From the NCBI GenBank assembly GCA_903923205.1, contig CAIXXC010000476.1, positions 1 through 64,000 of the forward strand: a DNA stretch of 64,000 nucleotides, in the 5' to 3' direction. The stretch comes from an uncultured Rhodospirillales bacterium (GTDB taxonomy: Bacteria; Pseudomonadota; Alphaproteobacteria; ATCC43930; CGMCC-115725). The notes under the pieces are model-generated. The model searched no databases. It was not told the DNA's origin and worked only from the letters and a program-made list of their open reading frames with translations. Made by a program: the position numbers and the translations under genes. Shown here in pieces: positions 41,679 to 50,746 of the stretch (positions are counted from its first letter, which is position 1; each line of letters starts with the position of its first letter).

Positions 41679-42121
41679 TATTGTGGCCGATCCTTGAGAC
41701 CCACGCGAAGGCTGCGCACGGTCAGGAACCAGGGATGTCGAGATTCGTACCAGGCGACCTCGACGACGACGGCGGAAGCCTTAACCGTCGTATTGTCCCC
41801 GAGTTTCTTGAGGTTATAGGGCGCTAGATCGACCCGCCAACGAAATTTAGGGTCCATTCCGCTGACACTTTTTAATTGAGGGTCCTCGCTTTTTATTGGT
41901 GTCTTCTTGGTCGGAATAGTATTGCCGATCTGGTCCAAAACGGCCTGAGCGATCCCCGCGGCCTCCGCTTCCATCGCCGCATGGCGCGAGCGTGACAAGG
42001 AATCGCTGAACACCGAAATTGACGAGCCCAGTGCCATCCCCAAAATGGCGAGTGCCACCAACGTCTCCAGCAGGGTGAACCCTTCTGCGCCCAGGCGGCG
42101 GGGCGCGTCGTGCCTAGTCAT
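41678..42121 (-). CDS. gspI: GspI, type II secretion minor pseudopilin
   Basis: 147 residues. Leader ends GAEG, mature FTLLETLVALAILGMALG with Glu at +5, then the short GspI globular domain ending in WFLTVRSLRVGL. It overlaps gspH by eight bases and gspJ by one. Confidence 0.92.
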   Translation of the reverse strand: MTRHDAPRRLGAEGFTLLETLVALAILGMALGSSISVFSDSLSRSRHAAMEAEAAGIAQAVLDQIGNTIPTKKTPIKSEDPQLKSVSGMDPKFRWRVDLAPYNLKKLGDNTTVKASAVVVEVAWYESRHPWFLTVRSLRVGLKDRPQ

Positions 42122-42557
42122 TCAAGGTCACCCGGCTGGTAAGCCAGTCGACCGTGATATGAAAACTGCGCCCACCCGCCGTGAACACGATCTCTCCACC
42201 CGCAGCGCTGCCATCGGGGAAGAAACGAACGCCGGGCAGTTTGGTCGGAAGGAAGGAATCGGGGGTGAAGGAAAGGCTGGTCCCCGATGGTAGCGTCGTC
42301 GCGTCACCCCCTGGTTCAACAAGATAGGTGCCAGAACTTGACGAAATCGCAACCGTCACCGGCGTGCCGTCGGTAACTGCCGTTGCCTGGGCGGTGCGCA
42401 GGGCGTCGGCGAGGCGCTGGGCTGCGCTCTTCAGTTTTGTGCCGGGCATCGATTGGGTGCTGTACGAGGCAACGCCGGCCATGACGAAGCCGGCAACCGC
42501 GAGGACGACCAGCAATTCGAGCAGGGTGTAGCCGCTAGCTGCCGACCGCCGCAACAT
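42114..42557 (-). CDS. gspH: GspH, type II secretion minor pseudopilin
   Basis: 147 residues. Leader ends AASG, mature YTLLELLVVLAVAGFVMAG with Glu at +5 (Tyr in place of Phe at +1), then a beta-rich GspH domain (RLADALRTAQATAVTDGTPVTV, VRFFPDGSAAGGEIVF). It shares a base with gspF. Confidence 0.92.
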   Translation of the reverse strand: MLRRSAASGYTLLELLVVLAVAGFVMAGVASYSTQSMPGTKLKSAAQRLADALRTAQATAVTDGTPVTVAISSSSGTYLVEPGGDATTLPSGTSLSFTPDSFLPTKLPGVRFFPDGSAAGGEIVFTAGGRSFHITVDWLTSRVTLND

Positions 42558-43771
42558 TATCCGGCAACATCGTTGATTTTCAGGATCGCGAGCATCACCG
42601 AGCCGATGATCCCCGCGACGGTCACGCCCAGAAAGATGGTGATCGCCGGGGTAAAGGCGGTGAACAACCGCTCGATCGTGCGACCGACATCGCGCTCGAA
42701 CAGGTCGGCCTGATGCAGCAGCATCTCATCCATGCGGCCCGTTTCCTCACCGACCCGCATCAACTGAGTTGCCAGCGGCGGGAAGACCTTGGTTCGGGTG
42801 AGCAGGGCAGCAAGGTTGCCACCTTCGCGGAGGCTGGTGACGGCATTTCGCAGAGCCTCGATCATGGCCTGGTTCGTGACGGTCTCGGTCGCCAGGGTGA
42901 GCGCGGTCGGCAGGGGCAGCCCGCCCTTTGCCAGTGTACCGAGCGTGCGGGAAAAACGTGCGGTCTCGGATTTCGAGATCAGGGGCCCGATCACCGGAAG
43001 GGTCAGCGATTTTCGATCCCACCACAGTCGGATTGCAGGTTGTTTCAAGGCGTAGGAAACCGCCGCAATCGTGATCCCCACCGAGAGCAGCATCAGCCAC
43101 CACCAGGCGCCGACGAAATCGCCGAGCGCCATGACGAACGCGGTCGGTCCCGGCAGTTGCGCCCCGGACGAGGCGAAGAACGGTTTGAACTGCGGTAGAA
43201 CGACGGTCAGGATGAAGCCCAGGGCCAGGACCGAGGCGCTGAGAAGCAGGACGGGGTAGATCAGGGCCGACTTTACCTGATCGCGCGTCGCCTGCGCCCG
43301 CTGCAGGTAATCGCCGAGCTGAATCAGGGTGCTTTCAAGGCTGCCGCTGGCCTCGCCGGAGCGGACCAGGCTGATATAGAGCTTCGAGAATACGTTGGGC
43401 GCGGTCTCCAGGGCGTCGCCAAGCGCGGTGCCACCCTTGACCTTGTCCGTGACGCTGCGCAAAACCTCTTTCAAGACTTTGTCGTCTGTCAACTGAATGA
43501 CGAGTTCAAGCGATCGGTCGAGCGGTAGACCTGCCGGCAGCAGCGATGCCAGCTCATGGGTGGCAATGCCCAGCGCGGCACGACCTGGGCGCTTCGCCGG
43601 GAAGATATTTTTTAGAAAATCCCCGCCACCCTGACCCGCGAGTACCGTTTTAAGGGGGAAATTGCCCTCTCTCTGGATCGCGAGAACGGCTTCAGCGGTG
43701 CTTGCGGCTTCGAGTTCGCCGGTGACGGTGTCGCCCCGGTCATTGATCGCGGAATAACGGAAACGCGGCAT
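42557..43771 (-). CDS. gspF: GspF, inner-membrane platform protein of type II secretion
   Basis: 404 residues with two repeated GspF domains (about 68-190 and 270-392), each followed by a membrane span, plus a third span near 165-190. Motifs seen are FTRELASLL-like IATHELASLLPAGLPL, VRSGEASGSLESTL near 132 and MRVGEETGRMDEML near 337. It lies six bases after gspE. Confidence 0.96.
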   Translation of the reverse strand: MPRFRYSAINDRGDTVTGELEAASTAEAVLAIQREGNFPLKTVLAGQGGGDFLKNIFPAKRPGRAALGIATHELASLLPAGLPLDRSLELVIQLTDDKVLKEVLRSVTDKVKGGTALGDALETAPNVFSKLYISLVRSGEASGSLESTLIQLGDYLQRAQATRDQVKSALIYPVLLLSASVLALGFILTVVLPQFKPFFASSGAQLPGPTAFVMALGDFVGAWWWLMLLSVGITIAAVSYALKQPAIRLWWDRKSLTLPVIGPLISKSETARFSRTLGTLAKGGLPLPTALTLATETVTNQAMIEALRNAVTSLREGGNLAALLTRTKVFPPLATQLMRVGEETGRMDEMLLHQADLFERDVGRTIERLFTAFTPAITIFLGVTVAGIIGSVMLAILKINDVAG

Positions 43772-43777
43772 GGTTCT

Positions 43778-45520
43778 TTATGTGTCCTGCGTGACGCGCA
43801 AGACCTCTTCGACCGTTGTCAATCCGGCGATGGCCTTGGCCATGCCGTCGACATAGATCGGCATCATGCCTTCGGCGACCGCTTGCTTGGCGATCGCACC
43901 CGCGTCGGCCTTCGATAGGATCAGCTTGCGTATCGGATCGCTGAGGATCAGCAATTCCATCACGGTCAATCGACCGGTAAAGCCACCGCCGCCGCACTCC
44001 GCACAGCCTTCGGCGCGCCAGAGCACAAGGTCTTCGAAATTCGTGACGAGGCCACTTCGGCGCAACGGCTCGATCTGCTCAGCGACTGGTTTGTGCGGCG
44101 CTTTGCAACTCTGACAAAGCCGCCGTACGAGGCGCTGGTTGATGATGCCGTTAATCGTCGAGGTTAGCAGGTAATCTTCGACACCCATGTCGAGCAAGCG
44201 GCCAATGGCGCCGGCGGCGTCGTTGGTGTGCAAGGTCGAGAGCACAAGATGGCCGGTCAGGGCGGCCTGCACCGCGATTTCGGCGGTCTCCAGATCGCGG
44301 ATTTCGCCGATCATCATGATATCGGGATCCTGACGCAGGAACGAGCGCAGGGCAGACGCGAAGGTCAACCCGATCGACGGTTTGACCGCGACCTGATTGA
44401 CCCCATCCATCTGGTACTCGATCGGGTCTTCGATCGTCAGGATCTTGACGTCAGTCTGATTCAACTCGGTCAAAGCGGTGTAAAGCGAGGTTGTCTTGCC
44501 GGAGCCGGTCGGGCCGGTCACCAGAATGATGCCATAGGGACGATGCAGGACCTCACGGAACTGCCTGATCATGTCCTCGGTGTAGCCGAGTGCCTCGAAC
44601 GCCAGTGTCACCCCGCTCTTGTCCAGGATACGCATGACGATGCCCTCGCCATGAATCGTGGGCGTCGTCGAGATACGCAGATCAATCTCATGGCCGCGGA
44701 CGGGCACGCGGATGCGCCCATCCTGAGCGAGTCTGCGCTCCGCAATATTGAGCTTCGCCATGACTTTGATACGGGAGGCAATCGCCGATTTCAGGCGCTC
44801 GGGAAGTTGCTCACCCTCTTGCAACAAGCCATCGACGCGATAACGCAGGCGGAGGCGGCCCGGCATCGGCTCGAGATGAATGTCAGAGGCGCGCAATTCA
44901 ATTGAGCGGCCAATAATCTGGTTCACGAGACGAACAACGGGCGCCTCGCTCGCCATGTCCTTCAGGCGATCGACGTCTTCTTCAGCGTCGTCTTCCTGAC
45001 GTTGCTCGGCATTCGTGGCCTCCTGACTGCCGAAAAAACGGTCCCACGCGGCTTCGACGTCGGAGGCACAGCCGACCTGCCGCCCGACCGGGCGCTCAAG
45101 CGCGAAATTGATGGCCGCCATCGTGGCATCATCGGTAGGGTCAGCCATCACGGCAGCGATCTTGCCAGGGCCTTCATCAACCAGGATCACGCGATGCTGC
45201 TTCAGGAATTTGCCGCTGAGACGCTGATTGAAGGGCGACGCCTCAAGCGCCCGCCCCGTCGCCGCGACGGTCAGTCCGAGTTCTTCGGCCAGAACATGCG
45301 CGAGTTCGGCTTCTGCTATAAGACCGAGTCTGGTCAAGACAAGGTCGAACGGTTCTTCATTTTCGCGCGATAGTCTGTAAGCGCGCTCAATCATCAACTT
45401 ATCAAGGCGGCCACTGCGCAGTAACAGCTTGCCGATCGCCGGGTAGGGCGATTTGTCGATCTCGGCTCGGTCAAGGGCCGCCATTACCGGTTTCTCGGCT
45501 TGAAGGGCTTGAGACGACAT
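43778..45520 (-). CDS. gspE: GspE, type II secretion assembly ATPase
   Basis: Cytoplasmic hexameric ATPase that drives pseudopilus growth; 580 residues. GAGGAAG precedes the ATG. Order of domains: N1E/MshEN-like (about 20-160), then the ATPase core with Walker A TGPTGSGKTTSLY near 341, the Asp box and Walker B (DPDIMMIGEIRD) near 400, the His box (TGHLVLSTLHTND) near 425, and a zinc site of two CxxC pairs (CQSC, CAEC). First gene of the minus-strand operon. Confidence 0.97.
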   Translation of the reverse strand: MSSQALQAEKPVMAALDRAEIDKSPYPAIGKLLLRSGRLDKLMIERAYRLSRENEEPFDLVLTRLGLIAEAELAHVLAEELGLTVAATGRALEASPFNQRLSGKFLKQHRVILVDEGPGKIAAVMADPTDDATMAAINFALERPVGRQVGCASDVEAAWDRFFGSQEATNAEQRQEDDAEEDVDRLKDMASEAPVVRLVNQIIGRSIELRASDIHLEPMPGRLRLRYRVDGLLQEGEQLPERLKSAIASRIKVMAKLNIAERRLAQDGRIRVPVRGHEIDLRISTTPTIHGEGIVMRILDKSGVTLAFEALGYTEDMIRQFREVLHRPYGIILVTGPTGSGKTTSLYTALTELNQTDVKILTIEDPIEYQMDGVNQVAVKPSIGLTFASALRSFLRQDPDIMMIGEIRDLETAEIAVQAALTGHLVLSTLHTNDAAGAIGRLLDMGVEDYLLTSTINGIINQRLVRRLCQSCKAPHKPVAEQIEPLRRSGLVTNFEDLVLWRAEGCAECGGGGFTGRLTVMELLILSDPIRKLILSKADAGAIAKQAVAEGMMPIYVDGMAKAIAGLTTVEEVLRVTQDT

Positions 45521-45731
45521 CGCTCGCTATCTTCCTCCATCCGCCGTGGCAAGAAACCGAGGCAAGGACTCGCCTGGCAGAAAAAAACAATGCGTCCGGA
45601 AATGATATTGGACGCGCTCTCCAACTTCGAATATGGTTACAAACAGACTGAATATGCTTAAATTCGACAAGAATTACCATAGAAGTTCTACACCGCTGAG
45701 AACTTATCTCATCAACGGACCCTTCCAGCCC

Positions 45732-46196
45732 ATGGCATTCCTTTCTAAGACCATCTCGAACGCCCTTAATAAGCGATGCACTCGCCGCGAAGCGGGCTTT
45801 ACATTGCTTGAGCTGCTTGTCGTGCTCGCGATCCTCGCGCTTCTGATCGGCATGGTGGCGCCTGCTGTTCTGAAGCAGCTTGGCGGTGCCAAGCACAAGA
45901 TTGCGCAGCAGTCGATTGAGCGCCTGACCGGCATCCTCGATCTCTACAAGCTTGATGTCGGGTCCTACCCGACGACCGACCAGGGCCTTCAGGCTCTGAT
46001 CTCCAAGCCTGATGGTGTTGAAGGCTGGAATGGGCCGTACCTCAAGGATGGCAACGTTCCGAGTGATCCTTGGAACAAGACGTTCGTCTATCGCTCGCCA
46101 AGCTCGCGACCAGGACATGATTATGACCTGTTCAGCCTCGGCGCAGATGGTCGCGAGGGTGGTACCGGCGAGAACGAAGACATTTATAATAAATAG
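45732..46196 (+). CDS. gspG: GspG, major pseudopilin of type II secretion
   Basis: Major subunit of the pseudopilus. I start at ATG 45732 (MAFLSKTISN), which gives 154 residues with a 20-residue basic leader; the frame is open further up without a good ribosome site. Leader ends EAG, mature FTLLELLVVLAILALLIGMVAP with Glu at +5. The family core LDLYKLDVGSYPTTDQGLQALI and the calcium-loop ending DLFSLGADGREGGTGENEDI are complete. It is divergent from gspE, away from its usual place between gspF and gspH. Confidence 0.95.
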   Translation: MAFLSKTISNALNKRCTRREAGFTLLELLVVLAILALLIGMVAPAVLKQLGGAKHKIAQQSIERLTGILDLYKLDVGSYPTTDQGLQALISKPDGVEGWNGPYLKDGNVPSDPWNKTFVYRSPSSRPGHDYDLFSLGADGREGGTGENEDIYNK

Positions 46197-46235
46197 CGGC
46201 CGTTCGGCGGTAACGCCGTCGGTGCCACGATTTTG

Positions 46236-47045
46236 ATGGTCGAAGCCATGGCGCCCCCGCTGGGGGATGTGATCCGATTAGCGCCGGTCATGGTGGCGCC
46301 ATTCATCGGCAGCTTTCTCGGTCTTGTCGTTCGCCGTCTGCCGGTGGGTGGCAAGATTGTTACTGGTCGATCCTGCTGTTCCAATTGCGGCAAGACGCTT
46401 TCTCCCGTCGAGTTGATGCCGGTCATAAGCTGGCTGGCCCAGGGGGGCAAATGCCGCGGCTGCGGTTCTGCGCTTGGCGCATTCTATCCGGCGATTGAAT
46501 TGTCGGCGACGACGATAGCCCTCCTCGCTGTGTTGTTGACGGATGGACCCGGTTCAGCCTGGCTGGGAAGCGGGTTTGGTTGGACGCTCCTCACCCTGTC
46601 TTGGATCGATGCCGAGACAATGTTGCTGCCAGATGTGTTGACGCTGCCTTTGGTGCTCGCCGGGTTGATCGTCTCGATCGCCGGTGGCAGTGACGCGATG
46701 CTTACCTCGGGAATTGGGGCGGCGCTTGGATACGGGCTCATCTGGATGGTGGCCCGACTTTACGCGGTGCTTGCAAAACGGCCCGGCCTCGGCGAGGGCG
46801 ATCTCAAGCTGTTCGCGGCGGCTGGCGCCTGGCTCGGTTGGCAAGCCCTGCCAACGGTGATTTTTACGTCAAGCATTATCGGGATTGTCGGTGCGCTCGC
46901 TGGGATGGCGTTGGGCAAAACACTGACACGAGAGACCCGAATTCCCTTCGGTCCCTTCATTGCCGCCGCGACCTGGCTTGGCTTCGTCGCCGAACATGGC
47001 AATGACGATCTGTCGGCGCTGATTTCCGCCTTCGCCCCGTTTTGA
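46236..47045 (+). CDS. gspO: GspO, prepilin leader peptidase/N-methylase
   Basis: Inner-membrane aspartyl protease that trims and methylates GspG-K. The start at ATG 46236 gives 269 residues (TTG 46233 is possible). Two CxxC pairs (48-51 and 73-76) form the zinc loop of the methylase domain. Catalytic Asp candidates are Asp125 (SWIDAETMLLPD) and Asp189 (GLGEGDLKLF). About seven spans follow the loop. It lies 39 bases after gspG and so is probably cotranscribed with its substrate. Confidence 0.95.
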   Translation: MVEAMAPPLGDVIRLAPVMVAPFIGSFLGLVVRRLPVGGKIVTGRSCCSNCGKTLSPVELMPVISWLAQGGKCRGCGSALGAFYPAIELSATTIALLAVLLTDGPGSAWLGSGFGWTLLTLSWIDAETMLLPDVLTLPLVLAGLIVSIAGGSDAMLTSGIGAALGYGLIWMVARLYAVLAKRPGLGEGDLKLFAAAGAWLGWQALPTVIFTSSIIGIVGALAGMALGKTLTRETRIPFGPFIAAATWLGFVAEHGNDDLSALISAFAPF

Positions 47046-47054
47046 CGTCAAGAT

Positions 47055-48440
47055 TTAGCCGGCATCCTCGTAGCCTACATAGCTCATCATGCCGGTCACC
47101 ATGTGATACAGGTGATGACAATGCAGCGGCCAATGGCCGGGATTATCGGCATCGAAAGCCACGGTGACGCGCGCCATTGCCGGTACGATCACGGTGTCGC
47201 GCACGGCGCCCTTTATCGATGTGCCATTGATCGCGACGACTTGGAAGCTGTGGCCATGAAGATGGATCGGATGCGTCATCATTGACGCGTTTTCCAGCAC
47301 GATTTCGACCCTCTCCCCCGATTTCACCCGCAAGGGGCGATCGCTGACCATCGCCCAGGAATAGGGAGCCATCGACCCGGTAAGCTTCAGTGCGAAGCGC
47401 CGATCTGCCGGCTTTGGGACCAGAGGGAATCGCGCCCGCAGAAGGCGTTCAACGTCGAGCCCGACAACAGCGCCCCGGGTAGCGCCGCGCACGGGCAGCT
47501 TGCCGATGGCAGCGCCGGCCGTCGCCAGGACGATACCTCCACGCTCCCGCCCACCTTCACGAAGGGCAAGGATTGGGAAGGACCCTCCTCCACTCGGTAA
47601 ATCCACAACGACATCGATCCGCTGCCCCATCGCGATCGGGAACATGTGGCCATTCAGGGGTTCGACGGGGTGGCCGTCGACCGCGACCAGGGTTCCGATT
47701 GGTTTGCCGGTCGTGATGGTGAACGCGGTACCGGTCGCGCCGTTGATGATTCTCAGGCGGACGCGCCCGCGCTTCTCAACACGGACAATCTGAGGATCGG
47801 CCAATGTTCGGTCGTTGGCGAGATAGGCATCGTAATCAATGTCGTTGAGATCGGTGCCCGACATGCTCATCCCCGACATGTCCATCCCCGACATGTCCAT
47901 CCCACCTGATGTCGGCTTGCCTATGAGAGTCGCCAGAAGTTGTGGGGCGGGGGTGAACGAGAAGTCGTGAAGCAGGATGACAATCTCCTGCTCATCGCGC
48001 GTCCGGTCTTCGGAGGTGTGGATGATCAGCGGCGCCGCTAGCAGGTTCTGCTCCTGAAGGGTGTGGGCATGCATCCAGTTCGTGCCACCGCGCGCAAGCG
48101 GAAAGCTGTAGGCGCGCTTTTCTCCTGGTTGGAGCATTGGCTTGGGATTATCCGGCACCCCATCCATCGGCCAGGGGGGTGTCAGGCCGTGCCAGTGAAT
48201 AAGGGTCGCTTGATCCAGGCGATTGGCGAGCCTGAGGTTGAAACCGCTAGCGGCATCAAGGATGAGCCCCTGCGTCCCGTCAGGCTGGGTAAGGCCGAAG
48301 ACTTTGGCCGCCTTGCCGTTGATATCCAGCGTGCGGCTGACAATATCGAGGCGCCTTGCGGCTTCGCCCGCGAGAACGGCAGGTGCCACGAGGGCGGCAG
48401 CACCGGCTGCCAGAGACCTCAGGAAATCGCGACGCCTCAT
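47055..48440 (-). CDS. Multicopper oxidase, Tat-exported
   Basis: Periplasmic or secreted laccase/CopA/CueO-like oxidase. I start at ATG 48440 because MRRRDFLRSLAAGAAALVAPAVLA is a textbook twin-arginine signal; 461 residues. Copper ligands are HWHGLTPP, HAHTLQEQ, HPIHLHGHSFQV and HCHHLYHM in the expected order. A Met-rich stretch GMDMSGMDMSGMSMSG (about residues 180-195), encoded by a 15-base tandem repeat, may bind copper. Convergent with gspO, nine bases apart. Confidence 0.92.
   Translation of the reverse strand: MRRRDFLRSLAAGAAALVAPAVLAGEAARRLDIVSRTLDINGKAAKVFGLTQPDGTQGLILDAASGFNLRLANRLDQATLIHWHGLTPPWPMDGVPDNPKPMLQPGEKRAYSFPLARGGTNWMHAHTLQEQNLLAAPLIIHTSEDRTRDEQEIVILLHDFSFTPAPQLLATLIGKPTSGGMDMSGMDMSGMSMSGTDLNDIDYDAYLANDRTLADPQIVRVEKRGRVRLRIINGATGTAFTITTGKPIGTLVAVDGHPVEPLNGHMFPIAMGQRIDVVVDLPSGGGSFPILALREGGRERGGIVLATAGAAIGKLPVRGATRGAVVGLDVERLLRARFPLVPKPADRRFALKLTGSMAPYSWAMVSDRPLRVKSGERVEIVLENASMMTHPIHLHGHSFQVVAINGTSIKGAVRDTVIVPAMARVTVAFDADNPGHWPLHCHHLYHMVTGMMSYVGYEDAG
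47857..47901. repeat. Three 15-base tandem repeats in the multicopper oxidase gene
   Basis: Units CCCGACATGCTCATC, CCCGACATGTCCATC and CCCGACATGTCCATC run head to tail, coding the Met-rich SGMDM/SGMSM stretch on the minus strand. The in-frame unit length suggests slippage could change the number of Met groups. Confidence 0.85.
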
Positions 48441-48462
48441 GCCCTCTGCTCCGCTATTTGGG

Positions 48463-49239
48463 TCAACTCGCCGATAGCCCGCCATCCAGCTTCAGCTCCG
48501 ATCCTGTCATGAAACGACTTTCGTCCGAAGCAAGGTATATCGCCGCATGGCCGACATCCGACGGGTCGCCGAGGCGGCCCAAGGGCACCTGCTTTGCCAA
48601 TTTCTCGTAAAGCTCCTCCGTGGCCCCCTTGGGCGAAAGGTCGTTCAGGATCGGTGTCTTGATGAAGGCCGGATGGATGGAGTTGCTGCGAATATCCAGC
48701 CGCAGCCGGGCGCAGTGCAGGGCAACGGATTTGCTCAACAGCCACACTGCCGCCTTGGAGGCATTATAGGCGGCAAGGTTGTGGCCGGCGACGAGGCCCG
48801 AGATGGACGAGATATTGATGATCGAGCCCGGCTGATGATCGCGCATCACGCGCAAGGCCGACTTGATGCCGAAGAACACGCTGTCGCTGTTCACTTTCAT
48901 GCAGCGGTCCCAGTCGTCGAGTGACAGGGACTCAACCGACCCCATCACCGCGATCCCGGCATTATTGACCAGCACATTGATGCCGCTCATCGCCGCATCC
49001 GCCGCGCTGACGACCTCGTCCCAGCGCGCGGCATCGGTGACGTCATGGCCGAAGGCGAAGGCAATCTCGCGCCCGTGTTCGGCATTGAGGGCGGCGGCGG
49101 TTGCGCGGGCACCTTCCTCATTGCGGTCGGTCAGGGTGACGATGGCACCCTCGGCGGCCATCATTCGCCCGATCGTCGCGCCCAGCCCCTGCGCGCCGCC
49201 CGTGATCAATGCCTTTTTGCCCTTCAACCGATCCACCAT
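48463..49239 (-). CDS. Classical SDR oxidoreductase
   Basis: NAD(P)-dependent dehydrogenase of 258 residues; GGGAGA precedes the ATG. Cofactor loop ITGGAQGLGATIG near 12, NNAGIAV near 90, the catalytic Ser in ISSISG near 142 and YNASK near 156 are intact. It is close to the 3-hydroxysteroid/3-alpha,20-beta dehydrogenase type, but the substrate is unknown. Its stop is 22 bases upstream of the multicopper oxidase start. Confidence 0.88.
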   Translation of the reverse strand: MVDRLKGKKALITGGAQGLGATIGRMMAAEGAIVTLTDRNEEGARATAAALNAEHGREIAFAFGHDVTDAARWDEVVSAADAAMSGINVLVNNAGIAVMGSVESLSLDDWDRCMKVNSDSVFFGIKSALRVMRDHQPGSIINISSISGLVAGHNLAAYNASKAAVWLLSKSVALHCARLRLDIRSNSIHPAFIKTPILNDLSPKGATEELYEKLAKQVPLGRLGDPSDVGHAAIYLASDESRFMTGSELKLDGGLSAS

Positions 49240-49406
49240 GCCCTTGATCTCCCGTTATCAGTGCCCCGGCGCTTGCCACGCCTTGGGCCGTTTCTGTCCG
49301 GCGCAGAGCTTAGCGCCGTCAGGGGGCGGGCGGAAAGGGGCATCAACGCGCACCAAATCTTGCTAGGATCGACACAACCGCCCGTCTGTCCAAACCGGAT
49401 TTTCCG

Positions 49407-50339
49407 ATGACCTCCATTCCCATCGCCATCCCTCAACTGCCTGACGCGATGCGTGCGCGCTGGCCATATCGGCCATTGTTTGCCGCGGTCAACGGCTGGC
49501 GCATGCATTATGTCGATGAAGGCGATCCTTCGGACGACCCCATCGTCCTGCTGCACGGCAATCCAACCTGGGGGTTCCTCTATCGCGACATCATCCCGCC
49601 CCTGGTTGCGGCCGGATTCAGGGTGATCGTCCCCGATATGATCGGCTTCGGGCTGTCGGAAAAGCCTGTGCGCGAACAGGCGCATTCGCTTGACGGCCAT
49701 ATCGCCAATCTGACCGGTCTCATGCGTCAGCTTGGCCTCTCCCGCATCAACCTCGTCTGTCACGATTGGGGCGGACCGACGGGGCTGGGCTTCGCGCTTT
49801 CCAATCTGGCGATGATGCGTTCCCTGGTCATCATGAGCACCTGGGCATGGCCGACGCCGCCCGCCGAATTCCACACTCGAATCTTTCCGTGGCGAACAAT
49901 GCATGCCCCGCTGGTCGGACCCTATCTGCTGGGCCGACACGGCGCATTGGTGGGACGCGGCATGTATCTTTCCGTCGTCGATCGACAGAAATTCCGCGCC
50001 GAGGCGCAGCTGGCTTATGAGAGCATGCTGCCCGATCCCGCGACACGGCTGCTGACCTGGGCATGGCCGCGCTGGATCCCGCTCGACGATCAGGCCCGTG
50101 CCTATGATCGCTTCACCTGGCTGGAGCAGGAGCTTGGCAAATGCAGTTTGCCAGCCTTGATCATCTGGGGCCGTGAGGATGATGTCTTCGATGCCGCGAC
50201 CTTTTCCGCCCGCTTCAAGACGCTGCTGCCCCATGCCGAGGGGCCGTTGCTGGTAACGGGCCGACATTTTGTTCAAGAAGATTCCAGCCCGGAGATCGCC
50301 GCCGCCGTGCTTGATTTTATCGGAAGGTTGCCCGCATGA
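49407..50339 (+). CDS. Haloalkane dehalogenase-like alpha/beta hydrolase
   Basis: 310-residue hydrolase whose nucleophile is Asp120 in CHDWGG, as in haloalkane dehalogenases and epoxide hydrolases. Asn52 in HGNPTW and Trp121 after the nucleophile match the pair that holds the halide in haloalkane dehalogenases, which favours that activity. The base His is in TGRHFVQED near 289. The Shine-Dalgarno is weak. It diverges from the SDR at 49239 and shares ATGA with the next gene. Confidence 0.82.
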   Translation: MTSIPIAIPQLPDAMRARWPYRPLFAAVNGWRMHYVDEGDPSDDPIVLLHGNPTWGFLYRDIIPPLVAAGFRVIVPDMIGFGLSEKPVREQAHSLDGHIANLTGLMRQLGLSRINLVCHDWGGPTGLGFALSNLAMMRSLVIMSTWAWPTPPAEFHTRIFPWRTMHAPLVGPYLLGRHGALVGRGMYLSVVDRQKFRAEAQLAYESMLPDPATRLLTWAWPRWIPLDDQARAYDRFTWLEQELGKCSLPALIIWGREDDVFDAATFSARFKTLLPHAEGPLLVTGRHFVQEDSSPEIAAAVLDFIGRLPA

Positions 50340-50734
50340 GCACGCTGCGCATCATCCCGCCACCGCCGCTTGACGAGACCCGCCTTGCCTACCTTCTGGC
50401 AGAGGACCGGCTTGGCCATTATCCCGAGTTCCGCGAATTCTTCTCCAGCGCCTTCGATCTTGAGCGTATCGGTCTTGCACAGCCGGGTTATGTTGAGGCC
50501 ACTTCGGGTGCGATCTACGCTCTCGTCTTCATTGGCAGGAGTGGTGAGGCTTTTCCTGCCGGGGTGGAGATATATGCCGTGGTCCCCGCGCTGGAGCCGC
50601 TTGACGAGATGCAGGTGGATCGCGACCTGTGGGCGATATTGCGCTGGATGATGGAAGGCATCGGCGGCGCTTGGTCCGCCGCAAAACTCGACGCGACGGG
50701 CAAGCTCTACAAGCTTGCCGTCGCAGAACAGTAA
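50336..50734 (+). CDS. Uncharacterised 132-residue protein
   Basis: No family recognised. It is a soluble, acidic-to-neutral protein with no signal or membrane span. An N-terminal IIPPPPLDETRLAYLLAEDRLGHYPEFREFF is followed by a hydrophobic middle (IYALVFIGRSGEAFPAGVEIYAVVP) and a helical end (LWAILRWMMEGIGGAWSAAKLDATGKLYKLAV). The ATGA overlap with the dehalogenase-like gene implies joint translation and a shared function. Confidence 0.75.
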   Translation: MSTLRIIPPPPLDETRLAYLLAEDRLGHYPEFREFFSSAFDLERIGLAQPGYVEATSGAIYALVFIGRSGEAFPAGVEIYAVVPALEPLDEMQVDRDLWAILRWMMEGIGGAWSAAKLDATGKLYKLAVAEQ

Positions 50735-50746
50735 TCGCGCTTTCTA

